DNA of 64,000 nucleotides from Cytobacillus stercorigallinarum (lineage in GTDB: Bacteria; Bacillota; Bacilli; Bacillales; Cytobacillaceae). Made by a program: the position numbers and the translations under genes. Numbering within the stretch: position 1 is the stretch's first letter; the number at the start of each line of letters is the position of its first letter. The stretch is from NCBI RefSeq assembly GCF_014836495.1, contig NZ_JACSQT010000005.1, positions 1 through 64,000 on the forward strand, in the 5' to 3' direction. Positions 24,366 to 32,860 of this stretch are shown here, piece by piece. The notes beneath the pieces are model-generated. The model was not told the DNA's origin, searched no databases, and worked only from the letters and a program-made list of their open reading frames with translations.

Positions 24366-25171
24366 TATCTTTCCTCCATCTTCGCTTTGTTGTATAACTC
24401 ATAAAAATGATTTGTTGGACCATGTCCATTACCGAGTACTAGACTATGCTCAATCGCTATGGAAATATAATTTTTCGCAGACTGAATGGCCACAATAAGT
24501 TCTTCTCCTTTTGCCAACCCAGCAGCAATGGCAGATGAAAGCGTGCAACCTGTACCATGGGTATTTTTTGTCTCTATTCTTCGACCATTAAACCAGGTGA
24601 AATTTTGTCCATCCCATAATAAGTCATTCGGTTCTCCTTCTAAATGTCCACCTTTTAATAAAACGGCTTTTGGCCCTAATTTATATAAGTTTTTACATGC
24701 TTGTTCCATGTCTTCAACCGTGCGAATCGTCATACCTGTAAGTACTTCAGCCTCAGGAATGTTTGGCGTAATAACAGTCGCAAGTGGTAACATCTTTGCT
24801 TTCAGTGCCTCAATAGCTTGTTCCTTTAAAAGATGATGACCACCTTTCGATACCATGACAGGATCTAACACAATCACTTTTGGACTATAATGATTTAAAC
24901 GGTCTGCGACGATACTGACAGTCTCACTCGATGACAACATGCCGATTTTGACAGCATCGACCTGGATATCATCAAACACGGCTTCTATTTGGTCTTTTAT
25001 AATATTGATTTCAATATCCTGCACCGAACGTACCTCTACTGTATTTTGAGCGGTAATCGCCGTAATGACAGACATGCCAAACACTCCATTGGCGGAAAAA
25101 GTTTTAAGATCTGCTTGAATCCCAGCTCCTCCTCCTGAATCAGAACCTGCGATTGTTAATGCTGTTTTCAT
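24365..25171 (-). CDS. thiD: Hydroxymethylpyrimidine/phosphomethylpyrimidine kinase
   Basis: The protein has 268 residues from ATG at 25171, preceded by GGAGGTTACAACG. It phosphorylates HMP twice. Motifs are TIAGSDSGGGAGIQADLKTF, ITAQNT, VLDPVMVSKGGH, VITPNIPEAEVL and THGTGCTLSSAIAAGLA. The start lies 32 bp inside the end of thiW. With thiM and thiE this makes a salvage set; no thiC or thiazole-synthesis gene is present in the window. Confidence 0.92.
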   Translation of the reverse strand: MKTALTIAGSDSGGGAGIQADLKTFSANGVFGMSVITAITAQNTVEVRSVQDIEINIIKDQIEAVFDDIQVDAVKIGMLSSSETVSIVADRLNHYSPKVIVLDPVMVSKGGHHLLKEQAIEALKAKMLPLATVITPNIPEAEVLTGMTIRTVEDMEQACKNLYKLGPKAVLLKGGHLEGEPNDLLWDGQNFTWFNGRRIETKNTHGTGCTLSSAIAAGLAKGEELIVAIQSAKNYISIAIEHSLVLGNGHGPTNHFYELYNKAKMEER

Positions 25172-25661
25172 CGTTGTAACCTCCAATAGCTTTATTCTTA
25201 ATTAAAACTCTTAATAAACCATATCCTAAAATCGCTCCCGTAAACGAGCTCACCATAAATGCTGGTAGAAATCCGAAGAGGGTTGCTTCTTGCCCTAAAA
25301 GTAATGTACTAATCGGATAAGTCGCTACTGCCCCTATCACTCCTGTTCCAATGACTTCACCTAGTGCTGAGAAGCCAATTTTTTTCGTTTTTTGATAAAG
25401 CAACCCTGCAAGTAAGGCGCCAATCATACTGCCAGGATAAGCAAAAACACTTCCAGTACCCATCATATTTCTCAATGTAGATGAAATAAACGCTTGACTC
25501 ACGGCATACCATGGTCCAAGAAGAACAGCAGATAATACATTTGCCAAGTGCTGAATGGGAAAAATTTTCGCTATTCCAATCGGAATAAAAATGAGACTAC
25601 TCGACACAGTAGTAATGGCTGCAATTGTTGCCGTCATCGTCATTTTTTGAATTTTATTCAT
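25140..25661 (-). CDS. thiW: Energy-coupling-factor S component ThiW (thiazole uptake)
   Basis: The 173-residue protein has about five membrane helices and a short C-terminal tail. The PIGIAKIFPIQHLANVLSAV region and LLGPWYAVSQAFISSTLRN are typical of ThiW, the S subunit proposed to import the thiazole moiety for ThiM. The ECF ATPase and T subunit must come from elsewhere. GGAAAGGAGGAAAGG precedes the ATG. It is the first gene after the tandem TPP riboswitches. Confidence 0.85.
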   Translation of the reverse strand: MNKIQKMTMTATIAAITTVSSSLIFIPIGIAKIFPIQHLANVLSAVLLGPWYAVSQAFISSTLRNMMGTGSVFAYPGSMIGALLAGLLYQKTKKIGFSALGEVIGTGVIGAVATYPISTLLLGQEATLFGFLPAFMVSSFTGAILGYGLLRVLIKNKAIGGYNDENSINNRRF

Positions 25662-25682
25662 AGACCTTTCCTCCTTTCGATA

Positions 25683-25720
25683 AAAATAAAAAAGCCGCTA
25701 TTTTTAAAATAAGCGGCTTT
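25683..25720 (-). terminator. Terminator of the second TPP riboswitch
   Basis: AAAGCCGCTT (25720-25711 on minus) pairs with TAGCGGCTTT (25700-25691), followed by a U-rich tail, directly before thiW. Confidence 0.85.
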
Positions 25721-25742
25721 GGTCATCATGATATGTATGACG

Positions 25743-25823
25743 TCACTCGCTTCCCTCCGCTAGTATTAACTAGATCAGGTTCAAAGGGTTCATCTCAGCC
25801 AAATAGTTGGCACCCCTAGCATT
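25743..25823 (-). promoter_or_regulatory. TPP riboswitch (second of two)
   Basis: Read on the minus strand it has the THI-box order: CTAGGGGTGCC, GGCTGAGATG, ACCCTTTGAACCTGATCTAG, GCGGAGGGAAGCG. All TPP-contact segments are intact; the P1 stem is short. It controls thiW-thiD-thiM-thiE through the terminator at 25683-25720. Confidence 0.93.
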
Positions 25824-25837
25824 TATTTATATATAAA

Positions 25838-25872
25838 ATAAAAAAATCCTCTACTTCCAAAAGGAAGCGAGG
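25838..25872 (-). terminator. Terminator of the first TPP riboswitch
   Basis: CCTCGCTTCC (25872-25863) pairs with GGAAGTAGAGG (25858-25848) with one bulge, followed by ATTTTTTTATTTT. It lies between the two aptamers. Confidence 0.85.
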
Positions 25873-25883
25873 ACGACTACATC

Positions 25884-25980
25884 GACACACTTCCCTCCAC
25901 TGGTACAAACCAGATCAGGTTCAAAGGGTTTTGAATGCCATTCAATCTCAGCCTCTTTTCTTAAGGCACCCCTAGTGAAA
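25884..25980 (-). promoter_or_regulatory. TPP riboswitch (first of two)
   Basis: On the minus strand: CACTAGGGGTGCC, GGCTGAGATTG, a longer P3 arm (GAATGGCATTC hairpin), ACCCTTTGAACCTGATCTGG and GGAGGGAAGTGTG. P1 (CACT with AGTG) is better formed than in the second copy. Transcription must pass this switch and its terminator before meeting the next. Confidence 0.93.
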
Positions 25981-26111
25981 ACTTATATCATATGATGCAC
26001 TCAATATAACATGAAATGAAAGAAATGAAAATAAAAAACATTGAATAGAAACGATGTTGCGACATAAAACGTTATGATATGATATTTATATAACATTCGG
26101 GAGGACAGGCT

Positions 26112-26618
26112 ATGGAGGATAAGAGTATTGTACTAATAGGGTTTATGGGGGTCGGAAAGACATCCATAGGAACGGAATTAGCGAAGAAATTACAATGGGG
26201 TTTCATCGATACAGATGAACGCATTGAACAACAGTTTGGGATGTCTACTTCGAAAATTTTTCATGATTATGGTGAAGAAGTTTTTCGAAAAGCTGAAAGC
26301 GAGTTGATTGAACAACTTTCTGCCGAAGAAAAACATATTCTTTCATTAGGCGGCGGTGCCTTTTTAAACAGTACAAACCGCGAAATATGTTTACAAAACA
26401 GTACCGTTGTCCTTATCGAACTCTCATGGGATAAGTGGCTCGACCGATACCCATTGATTAAAGATACAAGACCGAAATTGAATGGTCTTTCTACTGAAGA
26501 AATGTATCATTTATACAAAGAAAGACAAGCTCATTATCAACCATATCATTTAAAAATCAATGTAGATGGGAAAACAGCTGAAGAAGCTGCTGATTTGATT
26601 GTTCGAGGGATTAGTTGA
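26112..26618 (+). CDS. aroK: Shikimate kinase
   Basis: The 168-residue kinase makes shikimate 3-phosphate in the aromatic pathway. Walker A is GFMGVGKTS. The substrate site includes FIDTDERIEQQFG with Asp, FRKAESELIEQL (Arg), LSLGGGAFL and the lid Arg in DTRPKLNG. GGGAGGACAGG precedes the ATG. It is called aroI in B. subtilis. Monocistronic. Confidence 0.92.
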   Translation: MEDKSIVLIGFMGVGKTSIGTELAKKLQWGFIDTDERIEQQFGMSTSKIFHDYGEEVFRKAESELIEQLSAEEKHILSLGGGAFLNSTNREICLQNSTVVLIELSWDKWLDRYPLIKDTRPKLNGLSTEEMYHLYKERQAHYQPYHLKINVDGKTAEEAADLIVRGIS

Positions 26619-26636
26619 GATAACTCTAGATGGTTT

Positions 26637-26662
26637 TTCGCCTGTTTATCAGGCGTTTTTTT
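26637..26662 (+). terminator. Terminator after aroK
   Basis: CGCCTG (26639-26644) pairs with CAGGCG (26650-26655), followed by seven T. Confidence 0.85.
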
Positions 26663-26803
26663 GTCATTTGTATATTATTCGTAAAGTAATCTTTGAAGAC
26701 GATTTTGACATGATTTTTTGCTCTGCTACCTTGCTCGATTTTCTTCTCGATGCACGAGCAAAACAGTTAACTCTCCAATTTTGTTCGTTTATCTCTTCAA
26801 CAC

Positions 26804-26932
26804 CTATTCAAACCACTTATCACTTGTTTTAAATTCTTTTTGTAAAAAATATAGGATGGCTGAACCGCTAAATGCCCCTGCGGAAGAAAACACCAATTTA
26901 TTAAACATTCTAAATCCATATATGCAGTTCAT
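26804..26932 (-). CDS. Possible 42-residue membrane peptide
   Basis: The minus-strand ORF starts MNCIYGFRMFNKLVFSS, passes through AGAFSGSAILYFLQ and ends KTSDKWFE, with one weak hydrophobic segment. GAGGGGTGAG lies about 15 bases before the ATG, and an inner ATG eight codons in is an alternative start. It begins after the ilvE terminator, so it would need its own promoter. Coding is plausible but not certain. Confidence 0.35.
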   Translation of the reverse strand: MNCIYGFRMFNKLVFSSAGAFSGSAILYFLQKEFKTSDKWFE

Positions 26933-26952
26933 TCCATTTTCCACTCACCCCT

Positions 26953-26986
26953 CAAAAAAACCACCTACCAACAAAGGCAAGTGGTT
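26953..26986 (-). terminator. Terminator after ilvE
   Basis: AACCACTT (26986-26979) pairs with AGGTGGTT (26966-26959), followed by TTTTTTGAG on the minus strand. Confidence 0.8.
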
Positions 26987-26996
26987 CTCTCTTCTA

Positions 26997-28097
26997 TTAA
27001 ATCGCTGTTGTAACAGCTTTTTCTTCATCTACTTTCACAATCCACCCAAATTTATCTTCTACTTTTCCTTTTTGGATACCTGTTAGTGTTTCGTAAAGTT
27101 TGCCGGCAACTTCACCTGTTTGCCCGCCACTAATAGTCAATTTTTCGTTATTCCAGAATAGTTCTCCGACTGGTGAAATGACTGCTGCAGTACCGGTCCC
27201 GAATGCTTCTTCTAACGTGCCATTCTTTTGTGCTTCATAAATCTCATCGATTGAGATACGACGTTCAGATAAAGGAATACCCCAGTCTTTAATGAGTTCA
27301 ATAACAGAGTTTCTTGTAACCCCTTCTAAAATGCTTCCGTTCAATTCAGGTGTGACGACTTCACCGTTAATTTTAAAGAAAATATTCATGCTTCCTACTT
27401 CTTCAACATATTTATTTTCTTTCCCATCTAACCATAGTACTTGAGAATAGCCTTCCTGTTCAGCTACTTCTTGTGCTTTAAGGCTAGCTGCATAGTTTCC
27501 TCCCGTTTTAGCATTACCCGTTCCACCTTTTACTGCACGAACATATTCGCTTTGGACAGCGATTTTTACTGGATTAATTCCTTCTTTATAATAGGCACCG
27601 ACTGGTGACATGATAATAATAAATTTGTATTGATGTGATGGAGCTACGCCTAAATAAGGTTCGGTAGAAATGATAAATGGACGAATATATAGTGATGTCC
27701 CCTCAACATTTGGTACCCAATCACGATCGACTGCAATTAATTGTCTTAATGCTTGAACAGCAAGTTCTTCGTCAATTGGCGGAATACAGAGTCTGTTGTT
27801 CGATTTGTTCAGCCTTTCCATATTTTTATACGGTCTGAACATGAGCACTTCCTGATCTTCAGATAAATATGCCTTTAATCCTTCAAAAACACTTTGGCCA
27901 TAATGAAATACCATTGCAGACGGGTCAATTTGTAATGGCTCATAAGGGACTATACGTCCATCATGCCACCCCTTGTCTGCATGATAGTCCATTACAAACA
28001 TATGATCTGTAAAATTCCTACCGAAAATTAACTGATCAAATGCCGGTTTTTCTTTTTTGGTTGCACGTCTTTGGATTTCAAACTGATAATCATTCAT
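26997..28097 (-). CDS. ilvE: Branched-chain amino acid aminotransferase
   Basis: The 366-residue class IV PLP enzyme interconverts Leu, Ile and Val with their 2-oxo acids. The PLP Lys is in GTGNAKTGGNYAAS (about 205). FHYGQSVFEGLKAY, RPYKNMERLNKS, YIRPFIISTEP and the phosphate-binding EAFGTGTAAVISPV are all typical. The length fits the eukaryote-like subgroup to which B. subtilis YbgE and YwaA belong. It has its own promoter and a leader of about 190 nt; no T-box was recognised there. Confidence 0.92.
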   Translation of the reverse strand: MNDYQFEIQRRATKKEKPAFDQLIFGRNFTDHMFVMDYHADKGWHDGRIVPYEPLQIDPSAMVFHYGQSVFEGLKAYLSEDQEVLMFRPYKNMERLNKSNNRLCIPPIDEELAVQALRQLIAVDRDWVPNVEGTSLYIRPFIISTEPYLGVAPSHQYKFIIIMSPVGAYYKEGINPVKIAVQSEYVRAVKGGTGNAKTGGNYAASLKAQEVAEQEGYSQVLWLDGKENKYVEEVGSMNIFFKINGEVVTPELNGSILEGVTRNSVIELIKDWGIPLSERRISIDEIYEAQKNGTLEEAFGTGTAAVISPVGELFWNNEKLTISGGQTGEVAGKLYETLTGIQKGKVEDKFGWIVKVDEEKAVTTAI

Positions 28098-28297
28098 TTC
28101 TACTCTACTCCCTGTCTAAGATCAATTTAAAGTGCTGTTAAACATCTTTACTCTTTTTCTTGTGGTATTATGCACCATTGTAAACGAAATGCATTTAACT
28201 ACTACTTCCCAATGATATACGATATTAAAAATTTATCACTTTAATACGTGAAAACAATATAACATTTCCTTAATAAAGTACATTGATTGTTTAAAAT

Positions 28298-28326
28298 ATT
28301 ATGAACCCTATTCTTAGTATTGTCAA
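28298..28326 (-). promoter_or_regulatory. Sigma-A promoter for ilvE
   Basis: TTGACA (28326-28321 on minus) and CATAAT (28303-28298) are spaced by 17 bases, close to consensus. Confidence 0.65.
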
Positions 28327-28444
28327 CACAGTTCCTGAAACTTTTTTATTATTCTTACAAATTTATAATATCCCTTTAAACACAGGATTTCACTAGTCTT
28401 TTATTGAAATGGTTTGCATGAAATATTATGCAGAAAGAGCTCTA

Positions 28445-28459
28445 ATTTTTCAGATAATT
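28445..28459. promoter_or_regulatory. CodY-like box upstream of ilvE promoter
   Basis: ATTTTTCAGATAATT matches the CodY consensus AATTTTCWGAAAATT at 13 of 15 positions. It lies about 120 bp upstream of the ilvE -35. CodY control of branched-chain amino acid genes is well known in Bacillus, but distance and chance matches in AT-rich DNA keep this tentative. Confidence 0.35.
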
Positions 28460-28471
28460 AGTTAAAGAATA

Positions 28472-28506
28472 CAAAAATACTCGTGACCTCCTTCTCGTCA
28501 CGAGTA
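28472..28506 (-). terminator. Terminator after desR
   Basis: TACTCGTGAC (28506-28497 on minus) pairs with GTCACGAGTA (28487-28478), followed by TTTTTG. Confidence 0.85.
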
Positions 28507-28510
28507 CTTA

Positions 28511-29110
28511 TTAATGAAACCAACCTTTCTTTTTTGATTCTGTGATGGCTTCGATTCTGTTTGTTACCTCTAACTTCTCTAATATTGCTGAAATATAATT
28601 ACGAACTGTACCGACTTTGATTGTTAATGTTGAAGCAATTTCTTTCGTACTTTTTCCTTCTGCCATTAATTCAAGTACCGCTTTCTCACGTTCTGTTAAG
28701 GGATTTTCTTCTCGATACACATCATCCATCAATTCCGGGGCAAAAATTCTTTTGCCTGCCATGACACTACGAATCGACTCAGCTAATTCTTCACTCGGGC
28801 TATCTTTTAATAAATAGCCGCGGACTCCTGCTTTTATCGCTCGTTGAAAATAACCGGATCTTGCAAAAGTGGTTAATATAATGACTTTTATGCCACTGTT
28901 TTTGATGTCTTCAGCTGCTTCTAAACCTGTTTTTAAAGGCATTTCAATGTCCATAATACAAATATCAGGACTTTGTTCTTGTACTAATGTAACGGCCTCT
29001 TCTCCATTGGAGGCTTGACCAACGACTTGCATATCGTCTTCAAGATTTAGTAACGAACCGAGTGCGCCTAACATCATTCTTTGATCTTCCGCAATGACAA
29101 TTCGAATCAT
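28511..29110 (-). CDS. desR: Response regulator DesR
   Basis: The 199-residue NarL/FixJ-type regulator has a receiver domain with acidic pair EDQ at 8-9, phospho-acceptor Asp54 (CIMDIEMP), Thr (ILTTFA) and Lys (LLKDS). The C-terminal LuxR-type helix-turn-helix is NPLTEREKAVLELMAEGKST, then IASTLTIKVGTVRNYISAIL. It is encoded with the kinase DesK (ATGA overlap) and the desaturase. In B. subtilis phosphorylated DesR activates des in the cold. Confidence 0.9.
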   Translation of the reverse strand: MIRIVIAEDQRMMLGALGSLLNLEDDMQVVGQASNGEEAVTLVQEQSPDICIMDIEMPLKTGLEAAEDIKNSGIKVIILTTFARSGYFQRAIKAGVRGYLLKDSPSEELAESIRSVMAGKRIFAPELMDDVYREENPLTEREKAVLELMAEGKSTKEIASTLTIKVGTVRNYISAILEKLEVTNRIEAITESKKKGWFH

Positions 29111-30243
29111 GCCAAATCTCCTCCTTCAACTTGTTTAACTACAAGTGGAACAATAATTGAAATTGTCGTCCCCTCATTACAATTAATGACCAAATGGCCA
29201 TTTACAAATTCTAATCTTTCTTTCATTCCATGAATCCCATTACCATAGCTTTTTTTCTCACTATTCGTAATGCCTATACCATTATCCTTTACAGTAACGA
29301 CTAACTCTTTATTTTGTTCTTCAATAACTATTGAACATTTTGTAGCTCTACTATGCTTGACTACATTTGTGACTGCTTCTTTTAAGCACATACTAATAAT
29401 ATTTTCGATAAAAATCGATGTGTAAGCTTCTTTTAGCGGTTCATTGATTTCTAAATCCATTTGCGCAGCTTGTAAGATTTCTTTAATGCGAACTACTTCT
29501 TCTTGCAATCTTATCCCTCTCATTTGCGATACCATTTTCCGTACTTCATTTAAAGCTGTACGAGCTGTTTGCTGGACATCTTTTAATTCCACTTTTGCTT
29601 GTTCAGGGTCTTTTTGAATTAACTTTCTCGCCAGATCACTCTTTAATCCGATTAGTGAGAGTTTTTGTCCAAGTGTATCATGTAAGTCGCGCGCAATTCT
29701 TTGTCGCTCCTCTTGTTTGACAAGATCGGCAATTCTTTGGTTAGCGTATTCTAATTGTTTCTCTAACCTCTCATGTTTTCTTTTATTATAAATATTAAAC
29801 GGCAATAATATCATACTGACTAAAATAATAATCACAAATGGAAGTTGACTTAAAAACATTTCACTTTTGACAACAATATGATAGTTAATCGCTACAGTCG
29901 TTGAAACAATGTGAATGATATAAACAATAAAAAATGCCACTCTATTTTTTATATATCCATTATAATAAGCGATGAAAAAAGCAAAATATACATATTGATA
30001 AATTATTAACATCGTCATTGAAATCGCAATTAATAAAAGAGACCAAATATAAACAGGCCATTTATTTGAGATGAAAGCAAAGCGAAAAGTGATAAAAAAG
30101 ACGACCGTTAAGATGATACCAACAATAATCTCCCAGGTCGTTGAAGATTGAAAGATAAAATAAAATGGGAGAATGGTCAGGATAATCCATATGTATGGCG
30201 TCATCCCAGAGCTTTTTAGTTTATGTAAAAGTGGATATGACAT
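29107..30243 (-). CDS. desK: Membrane thermosensor histidine kinase DesK
   Basis: The 378-residue protein has four to five membrane helices in residues about 15-150, a coiled coil (RKHERLEKQLEYANQRIADL), a HisKA_3 dimerisation domain with phospho-acceptor His in RIARDLHDTLGQKLSLIGLK (about 185), and an ATPase domain (CLKEAVTNVVKHS, VKDNGIGI, GNGIHGMKERL). Layout and the His position match B. subtilis DesK, which senses membrane thickness/fluidity. Confidence 0.9.
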   Translation of the reverse strand: MSYPLLHKLKSSGMTPYIWIILTILPFYFIFQSSTTWEIIVGIILTVVFFITFRFAFISNKWPVYIWSLLLIAISMTMLIIYQYVYFAFFIAYYNGYIKNRVAFFIVYIIHIVSTTVAINYHIVVKSEMFLSQLPFVIIILVSMILLPFNIYNKRKHERLEKQLEYANQRIADLVKQEERQRIARDLHDTLGQKLSLIGLKSDLARKLIQKDPEQAKVELKDVQQTARTALNEVRKMVSQMRGIRLQEEVVRIKEILQAAQMDLEINEPLKEAYTSIFIENIISMCLKEAVTNVVKHSRATKCSIVIEEQNKELVVTVKDNGIGITNSEKKSYGNGIHGMKERLEFVNGHLVINCNEGTTISIIVPLVVKQVEGGDLA

Positions 30244-30269
30244 TGTGATCCTCCGCTTCCAATGTAGAA

Positions 30270-30308
30270 ATAGAAAACTCCTTTGTTTCTTTCATACAAA
30301 GGAGTTTC
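30270..30308 (-). terminator. Intercistronic terminator between des and desK
   Basis: A 12-bp stem AAACTCCTTTGT with ACAAAGGAGTTT has an 8-base loop, followed by TCTATTTC. It would let des be transcribed more than desKR, as fits a structural gene with regulators behind it. Confidence 0.75.
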
Positions 30309-30327
30309 TTAACAGTATTATAGCAGA

Positions 30328-31341
30328 TTATGAAGATACCGGTACTTTTCGGTATTGTTTTACTGCACGGTAACCGACAAATATTTTCTTCTCTTCATCC
30401 CAAAGCTTAAAGCGAAGAGATTCTAAGCTTGTTGCTAGCGAAATGGTCGGTACATTTTGTAATTGCTCACTGTTCGTATGTGCTTTCTCTAATTCGTAAT
30501 TTGGTACTCTTGGGGCTAGATGGTGTACATGATGGTAACCAATATTCCCTGTCATCCATTGCAGTGGTTTTGGCAATTTATAAAATGAACTGCCTTCAAT
30601 CGCTGCACTCACATATTCCCATTCTTTATCTGGCTCAAAATAAGAATCTTCAAATGTATGCTGGACATAAAATAACCAAATACCCGCTGCACCAGAAATC
30701 AGGAAAATTGGGATTTGCACAAGTAGGAATGCTTCCCAACCGATGAGGTAACACATGAACGCATATAAAGCAACAATACCGACATTGGTTAAATACGTAT
30801 TTAGTCTCTCGGGTAAACGAGCGCCTTTTCGATTAAAACGATTTTTGAATAAAAATGTATAAATGGGACCTAAACCAAACATAATGATTGGATTACGGTA
30901 AAGTCGATAACCAACCTTCGTTAAAAAAGGGGCATCCATATATTCTTTAACAGTCAATAACCATATATCCCCTGTCCCTCGCTTGTCCAAGTTACTGCTT
31001 GTCGCATGGTGAACAGAATGATCATGTGCCCAAGCGCTATATGGAAAAATAGTAATAATCCCCGTGATCGTTCCGACAATCTTATTCGCCTTACGACTTT
31101 TGAAAAATGAATTGTGGCAGCAATCATGAAAGATAATAAATATTCGTATTAAAAAGCCCGCTGCTAAAACGGATAATGCTAATGTCAATAAATAATGAAT
31201 GGATAGTGAAAAATAAGCTAGTGTCCATAAACCAAAAAATGGTACAAGCGTATTGATTAATTGATATATACTTTTGTTTCGATTCGCCTTTTCAAATGGC
31301 AGCATTTGTTTTCTCAATGTTTTCAAACGTTCTTTTGTCAT
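30328..31341 (-). CDS. des: Acyl-lipid desaturase (Des)
   Basis: The 337-residue integral membrane di-iron desaturase has His boxes HDCCHNSFF, HDHSVHHATS and GYHHVHHLAP; these three hold the eight-plus His ligands. Hydrophobic segments lie around 28-75 and 175-225. It introduces double bonds into membrane lipids. It heads the des-desK-desR cluster, with an inverted-repeat site upstream. Confidence 0.93.
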   Translation of the reverse strand: MTKERLKTLRKQMLPFEKANRNKSIYQLINTLVPFFGLWTLAYFSLSIHYLLTLALSVLAAGFLIRIFIIFHDCCHNSFFKSRKANKIVGTITGIITIFPYSAWAHDHSVHHATSSNLDKRGTGDIWLLTVKEYMDAPFLTKVGYRLYRNPIIMFGLGPIYTFLFKNRFNRKGARLPERLNTYLTNVGIVALYAFMCYLIGWEAFLLVQIPIFLISGAAGIWLFYVQHTFEDSYFEPDKEWEYVSAAIEGSSFYKLPKPLQWMTGNIGYHHVHHLAPRVPNYELEKAHTNSEQLQNVPTISLATSLESLRFKLWDEEKKIFVGYRAVKQYRKVPVSS

Positions 31342-31424
31342 ATTGTAAGTTCCTTTCCTTCAATATTAACTTAATAATAAAGACGTCTGAAAATACTGTG
31401 AAGACATAGGTGTCATCAGGCAAC

Positions 31425-31453
31425 CATGATAAATGTCATGTATACATCATGAC
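31425..31453. promoter_or_regulatory. Probable DesR-binding site upstream of des
   Basis: GTCATG (31435-31440) and CATGAC (31448-31453) form an inverted repeat with a 7-base spacer, and CCATGAT at 31424-31430 gives a further half-site. It lies 85-115 bp upstream of the des start. DesR is known to bind repeated sites upstream of des in B. subtilis; the assignment here is by position. Confidence 0.5.
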
Positions 31454-31465
31454 CAGCTACTAATA

Positions 31466-32074
31466 TCAACCTTCAAGCTCTATTGTAAGGTGAAATAAAA
31501 TTTGATAAATAAGTGAAAAAGCTTCGCCTATCGTCATATCATCGGAAAAACCTTCCATATAATCTAATGTAAAGTTAATTTCCCATAATCCATCTTTTTG
31601 ATTAAACATCGGGCTGAGTCGCGCTTCGTCACTTGTGAAGATTGACATAAAATAGGCCTTAATTTCTTTTTCCTTTTTCTTAGGCTGCTTTAGACCAATC
31701 AAGCAATCATATGTACGAAATAAATCATCTACTTCAAAAGAAAGTGATTCTACATTTAGTTGATCAAACCATACGGATTCTACATATACGAATTCATTGA
31801 TATGTTGTTTAAAATAAGTGATTGGCTGCTCAAAAAATTCACTGGCCGATTCCGTCCCGAGAAAGTTTTCTGTTTCTTTATCGCCCCTTTCAATATAACT
31901 ATCAAAAAAGCGCTTTTTAGGATCGAGAACGTTTACCTCTTTTTCATCTATTAACTCCTGCTTTTTAGCGTAGTTTAATTCTTCAATAAATAGTAATTCT
32001 CCATTTTCTTTTGCTTGTTTAATTCTTTCTTCTAACTGTTGTTTAAACATCATTCGCACCTCTTTGTCTTTCAT
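31466..32074 (-). CDS. Protein of unknown function
   Basis: The ORF encodes 202 residues from ATG at 32074, which has AAAGGAG 11 bases upstream. In-frame ATGs at 32050 and 32047, behind AGAGGTG, are alternative starts. It is an acidic soluble protein with a basic N-terminal helix (MFKQQLEERIKQAKENGELL) and a DPKKRFFDSYIERGDKET segment. No catalytic motif was recognised. It lies upstream of des on the same strand, with the des promoter region downstream. Family not recognised. Confidence 0.65.
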   Translation of the reverse strand: MKDKEVRMMFKQQLEERIKQAKENGELLFIEELNYAKKQELIDEKEVNVLDPKKRFFDSYIERGDKETENFLGTESASEFFEQPITYFKQHINEFVYVESVWFDQLNVESLSFEVDDLFRTYDCLIGLKQPKKKEKEIKAYFMSIFTSDEARLSPMFNQKDGLWEINFTLDYMEGFSDDMTIGEAFSLIYQILFHLTIELEG

Positions 32075-32337
32075 TGCAAGTTTTTCTCCTTTACATTCTA
32101 CACAACTCTCTATCATGCTTTCAACAATGTAAAATCACATATTGAATATCATCCACGATCAGTGCGACCGAATAAGTGCAATTCCTTGCAATTAATCAAC
32201 CAGAAAAGCCCGCACCCCTTGCATAATTAATTTTATCTTAAAATCTTTACTTCTCTCATATGTATAAAATAGGCAGCAACTGATTCATGAACGTACTTGA
32301 ATGCATAAACTATAAATTAAAAATGTGGTGATGACTT

Positions 32338-32859
32338 TTGCAAATACTTCCTTTTCAAAATTTACAAGAGAAAAACTTAACATTTGAAGATGTCTTTGAG
32401 CGCATCCTTCACTTCATGTACATCCAACCGAGAGGAAATTATAAGCTAATTGTTGGAACAGACTCTCAAGTACATCCAGCCCATACTTTATTTATCACAG
32501 GGATAGTGATTCAAAATGCAGGCAAAGGAGCGTGGGCGTGTATTAGGAAATGTTCCATTCCTCGCAAGATGCTTCAACTACATGAACGCATTTCTTTTGA
32601 AACTTCGTTAACTGAAGAGGTCGTTGCATTATTTGATGAAGAGAAGAAAAACAAGATGATTGATATCGTCTTACCATTTATTTACCAAGGTGCAAGTTTT
32701 ACGATGGAAGGTCATTTAGATATTGGGGCCGGCTCTCGTAATAAGACGAAGGAATATGTAGCTGAAATGGTTGCGAGGATGGAATCCATTGGAGTGGAGG
32801 CCAAAATAAAACCAGAGGCATATGTCGCCTCTAGTTATGCAAATAAATTCACAAAATAA
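32338..32859 (+). CDS. ykuK: YkuK-family RNase H-like protein
   Basis: The 173-residue protein has sequence FMYIQPRGNYKLIVGTDSQV, ITGIVIQNAGKGAWACIRK and DIGAGSRNKTKEYVAEMVARM, close to B. subtilis YkuK (DUF458), a conserved RNase H-fold family without known substrate. The first codon is TTG at 32338; the nearby ATG at 32331 is out of frame. GGTGATG upstream is a moderate ribosome site. It converges on the SRPBCC gene. Confidence 0.8.
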   Translation: MQILPFQNLQEKNLTFEDVFERILHFMYIQPRGNYKLIVGTDSQVHPAHTLFITGIVIQNAGKGAWACIRKCSIPRKMLQLHERISFETSLTEEVVALFDEEKKNKMIDIVLPFIYQGASFTMEGHLDIGAGSRNKTKEYVAEMVARMESIGVEAKIKPEAYVASSYANKFTK

Positions 32860-32860
32860 A

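Larger units (their letters stand above)
28098..28510. other. Intergenic region upstream of ilvE
   Basis: It contains, in minus-strand order, the desR terminator, a CodY-like box and a sigma-A promoter, then an AT-rich ilvE leader. No ORF with a ribosome site and no T-box specifier structure were seen. Confidence 0.6.

Noticed and set aside
26599-27086. Plus-strand open frames across the aroK-ilvE gap
   Set aside because: They run antisense into ilvE and its terminator, with no ribosome sites.
28098-28297. Possible T-box leader for ilvE
   Set aside because: No T-box sequence (TGGNACCGCG-like) or specifier stem was visible; the leader is only AT-rich.
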